A DNA stretch of 64,000 bases from Rhizobiales bacterium Ga0077537 (GTDB lineage Bacteria > Pseudomonadota > Alphaproteobacteria > Rhizobiales > Hyphomicrobiaceae), in contig LNEM01000030.1 of NCBI GenBank assembly GCA_001464955.1, forward strand, positions 620,001 to 684,000, read 5' to 3'. Shown piece by piece: positions 62,184 through 64,000 of this stretch (position 1 is the stretch's first letter; every line of letters begins with the position of its first letter). The translations under genes and the position numbers were made by a program. The notes under the pieces were generated by a model. It did no database searches. It was not told the DNA's origin and saw nothing but the letters and a program-made list of their open reading frames with translations.

Positions 62184-62795
62184 ATGGGACGTCGGTCCAC
62201 ACACACACCCGATCAGCTTCGTCATCACATTCTGGACGCAGCTCAATCGATCATCGAAACCAGCGGGCTGGCCGGGCTGTCCGCTCGTGAGATCGCGCGG
62301 CGGATCGGCTATTCGCCTGGAACCATCTACAACATGTTCCAGAACCTCGACGATGTGGTCCTCCACATCGAGGCGAGGGTGCTCGACGCGCTCGACGAGC
62401 GGTTGGCAGCGGCGCTGGATGCCGGGCCGGCCGAGGAGCGCGTCTCCCGTCTCGCCGAAGCGTACCTTACGTTCACGCAGGAGCGACCCAAGCTCTGGAA
62501 CCTGCTGTTCGAGCACTACATGCCGGAAGATTCGCAGACGCCGGCCTGGTACCAGCAGAAACTCGAGACGTTGATGGGCCGCGTCGAGACGGCCATGGCG
62601 CCGCTCTTTCCCCCTGGCTCGGATCTCGAGCGCCAGCGCGCTGCGCGCGTCTTGTGGGCCGGTGTGCACGGCATCACGTCGCTCGCGACCGCCAACAAGC
62701 TCTCGAACGTCACCAATGAGGCTGCGAACCTGCTCGTTCGCGACCTGATCCGGAACTATCTGGCGGGTGTTGCGGCGAATGCGGGCAAGCCCTGA
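62184..62795 (+). CDS. TetR family transcriptional regulator
   Basis: 203 aa. N-terminal HTH HHILDAAQSIIETSGLAGLS then AREIARRIGYSPGTIYNMFQ; C-terminal ligand/dimer domain (TetR_C_33-like), with FTQERPKLWNLLFEHYMPE. Inducer unknown. Followed 37 bases later by a GST gene in the same direction, so the GST may be part of its unit. An operator-like repeat lies upstream. Confidence 0.92.
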   Translation: MGRRSTHTPDQLRHHILDAAQSIIETSGLAGLSAREIARRIGYSPGTIYNMFQNLDDVVLHIEARVLDALDERLAAALDAGPAEERVSRLAEAYLTFTQERPKLWNLLFEHYMPEDSQTPAWYQQKLETLMGRVETAMAPLFPPGSDLERQRAARVLWAGVHGITSLATANKLSNVTNEAANLLVRDLIRNYLAGVAANAGKP

Positions 62796-62832
62796 GTTGC
62801 CGCCGTCGGCCGCGTCGGTCTAGGCTGTGGGG

Positions 62833-63486
62833 ATGGAAAAAAGCCCCCTCACCCTTTTCGGCAGCTTCACGTCGAGCTCCACCTACAAGCCGATGTTGTA
62901 TCTCGCGCTGTCGGGTGAGCCGTTCTCGTTCCGCACGGTGAACCTCAAGATTGGCGTTCAGCGCGAGGCTGCCTACCTGGCGGTGAACCGCTACGGGCAG
63001 GTGCCGGCGCTCCGTCACCGGGGCCTCACGATCGTGCAGTCGAACGTCATCCTCGACTATCTGGCGCGCACGCTTGGGGCTTTCGAGCCGGTGGCGGAAC
63101 AGGACCGCTGGCAGGCGCGCGAGTGGTTGTCGTGGGAGGCCGACGCGATCACGAACGTCGCGAAAGTGAGGCATTTCAGTCGCTTCCGCGAGGTCGACCC
63201 GGCCGTCATGGCCCACTTCCGGCCTCAGGCCGAGGCGGCGCTGACAATCGTCGATGGCGCCCTCGCCGGACGCAACTGGCTGGTAGGCGACCGCTGTAGC
63301 ATCGCCGACATCGGCTGTTGGGGTCGTATGGTCTTCATGGCCGAGGGCGGCCTCGATATTCGCAACTGGCCCAACATCGAGGCGTGGGCGGCGCGTTTGG
63401 CCGCGATGCCCGGCTTTGCCCTGCCCTACGACCTCACCCCGAAGAAGGACACTGAATTCCCGGCGCGGCGCATGGCGTCGAGCTGA
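62833..63486 (+). CDS. Glutathione S-transferase family protein
   Basis: 217 aa. Thioredoxin-like N-domain LFGSFTSSSTYKPMLYLALS with a Ser in the Tyr/Ser position, cis-Pro in YGQVPALRHRGLTIVQSNVI, then the all-helical C-domain (LVGDRCSIADIGCWGRMVFM). The QVPAL and ES/QSN segments bind glutathione. Substrate unknown. ATG 62833 chosen over GTG 62827. Confidence 0.91.
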   Translation: MEKSPLTLFGSFTSSSTYKPMLYLALSGEPFSFRTVNLKIGVQREAAYLAVNRYGQVPALRHRGLTIVQSNVILDYLARTLGAFEPVAEQDRWQAREWLSWEADAITNVAKVRHFSRFREVDPAVMAHFRPQAEAALTIVDGALAGRNWLVGDRCSIADIGCWGRMVFMAEGGLDIRNWPNIEAWAARLAAMPGFALPYDLTPKKDTEFPARRMASS

Positions 63487-63512
63487 GAAATCCGGACGTC
63501 GTCAGGTGGGCC

Positions 63513-64000
63513 TCAGTTCTTGGGCGCTGGAGCGGCCGGCTGAGGAATCGAGCCCGTGGCGATGCCGTCGCTCGGCCCCCGGTCCTTTCCCGGTCCAGCA
63601 AACGACACCCCGTCGAGACGCTTCCAGAATGCCAGGTCGTCGAGCGACCCGACCAGCCCGAACCACTTGTCCTTCGGTAGCAATTGCCGCCTGAGATCGG
63701 ACCAGAGCGCCTTCGACGTCACGCCGTTCACGAAATCGGTCGATGGCGGCGTCAGGAAGAACAGCCCCGCGACGGCTGCCGCCATCAGTGCCGATGGGCC
63801 AGGCCGCCGGCCGTCATAAAGCTTGAGCGCAGTCCCGAACGACGCCTTGAGGCGTGTGTCCATCACGTCGACGCTGTAGATCTCGTCGAGCACCAGATGC
63901 ACGATGTAGCCCGCGAACATGAAGCCACCGGCGAGCCACGCGACGCCCGCATAGCGCCCGAGGATGTGGTAGTAGATGAGCACCGTCAGCAGCGCGAAGA
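63513..64000 (-). CDS. YdjM-like (DUF457) membrane-bound metal-dependent hydrolase family, 5' partial
   Basis: The frame runs off the window end, so the N-terminus is missing. The visible part has a hydrophobic helix (GVAWLAGGFMFAGYIVHLVL) and the family signature HLVLDEIYSVDVMDTRLKAS followed by FGTALKLY, then a helix AAAVAGLFFLTPP and a Pro-rich C-terminus. The His/Asp pair in HLVLDE is a likely metal site. The role is unproven. Confidence 0.78.
   Translation of the reverse strand, partial: FALLTVLIYYHILGRYAGVAWLAGGFMFAGYIVHLVLDEIYSVDVMDTRLKASFGTALKLYDGRRPGPSALMAAAVAGLFFLTPPSTDFVNGVTSKALWSDLRRQLLPKDKWFGLVGSLDDLAFWKRLDGVSFAGPGKDRGPSDGIATGSIPQPAAPAPKN

Overview
The window is about 64 kb of high-GC, gene-dense chromosome. 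It looks like a free-living alphaproteobacterium, most likely Hyphomicrobiales (Rhizobiales). Evidence: a small SRP RNA just upstream of dnaX and ybaB; a trpS - universal stress protein - nfuA - nitroreductase - tsaB - rimI run; an EipB/DUF1849 envelope protein; an rsmI - yraN - gshB block; and an Irr-type iron-control palindrome in front of nfuA. The genus cannot be fixed from this. No tRNA, rRNA, insertion sequence, prophage or CRISPR array was seen.

Layout: 1-2.9 kb, end of a TRAP transporter substrate-binding gene plus its two permeases. 3.0-5.4 kb, SRP RNA, dnaX, ybaB. 5.4-14.3 kb, mixed single genes (YihY membrane protein, crotonase, purN, MFS carrier, eipB, RidA-like, GDPD, SH3 protein, D-2-hydroxyacid dehydrogenase). 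14.4-18.7 kb, trpS to rimI housekeeping run. 18.9-24.5 kb, a complete five-gene peptide-type ABC importer with three 4-base ATGA overlaps. 24.5-27.9 kb, glyQ (without glyS), trhO, two small membrane proteins, a fumarylacetoacetase-fold enzyme. 27.9-31.6 kb, four tandem DMT/EamA permeases. 31.7-32.5 kb, an XRE-type regulator with an unassigned C-terminal domain. 32.6-39.1 kb, a minus-strand catabolic operon (molybdenum hydroxylase FAD, Fe-S and Mo subunits, MetE-like protein, GMC oxidoreductase). 39.2-41.4 kb, HAD protein, arfB, fabI. 41.4-42.8 kb, an AT-richer stretch with two very small Lys/Ala-rich histone-H1-like genes, one only 33 codons. 42.8-48.2 kb, sdhB, an LpoA-like lipoprotein, rsmI, yraN, gshB and an M15 peptidase. 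48.2-57.1 kb, a catabolic patch (Fe-dependent alcohol dehydrogenase, ketopantoate-reductase-like and 3-hydroxyisobutyrate-dehydrogenase-like enzymes, TauD dioxygenase, sulfatase/phosphonate monoesterase, APH-fold kinase, citrate-lyase-type enzyme) with trmD inserted. 57.1-64 kb, polyprenyl synthase, DUF2007, a tRNA-methyltransferase-like gene, an S49 peptidase, two TadE-like pseudopilins, a TetR regulator, a GST and a truncated YdjM-like membrane protein.

The biology suggested is a heterotroph rich in importers (TRAP, ABC peptide, MFS, DMT) and in oxidoreductases for organic and amino acids, with ordinary housekeeping genes interleaved. Several classically linked genes stand alone (glyQ without glyS, sdhB without sdhA, trmD without rpsP/rimM/rplS), so ancestral operons have been broken up. 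I found no clearly new multi-gene defence or biosynthetic system. The most worthwhile leads are the pair of mini-histones with their structured flanks, the Irr-like box at nfuA, the four-permease DMT array, the crotonase lacking both catalytic glutamates, the sulfatase with a divergent formylglycine motif, and the XRE regulator with its 10-bp-phased upstream repeats.
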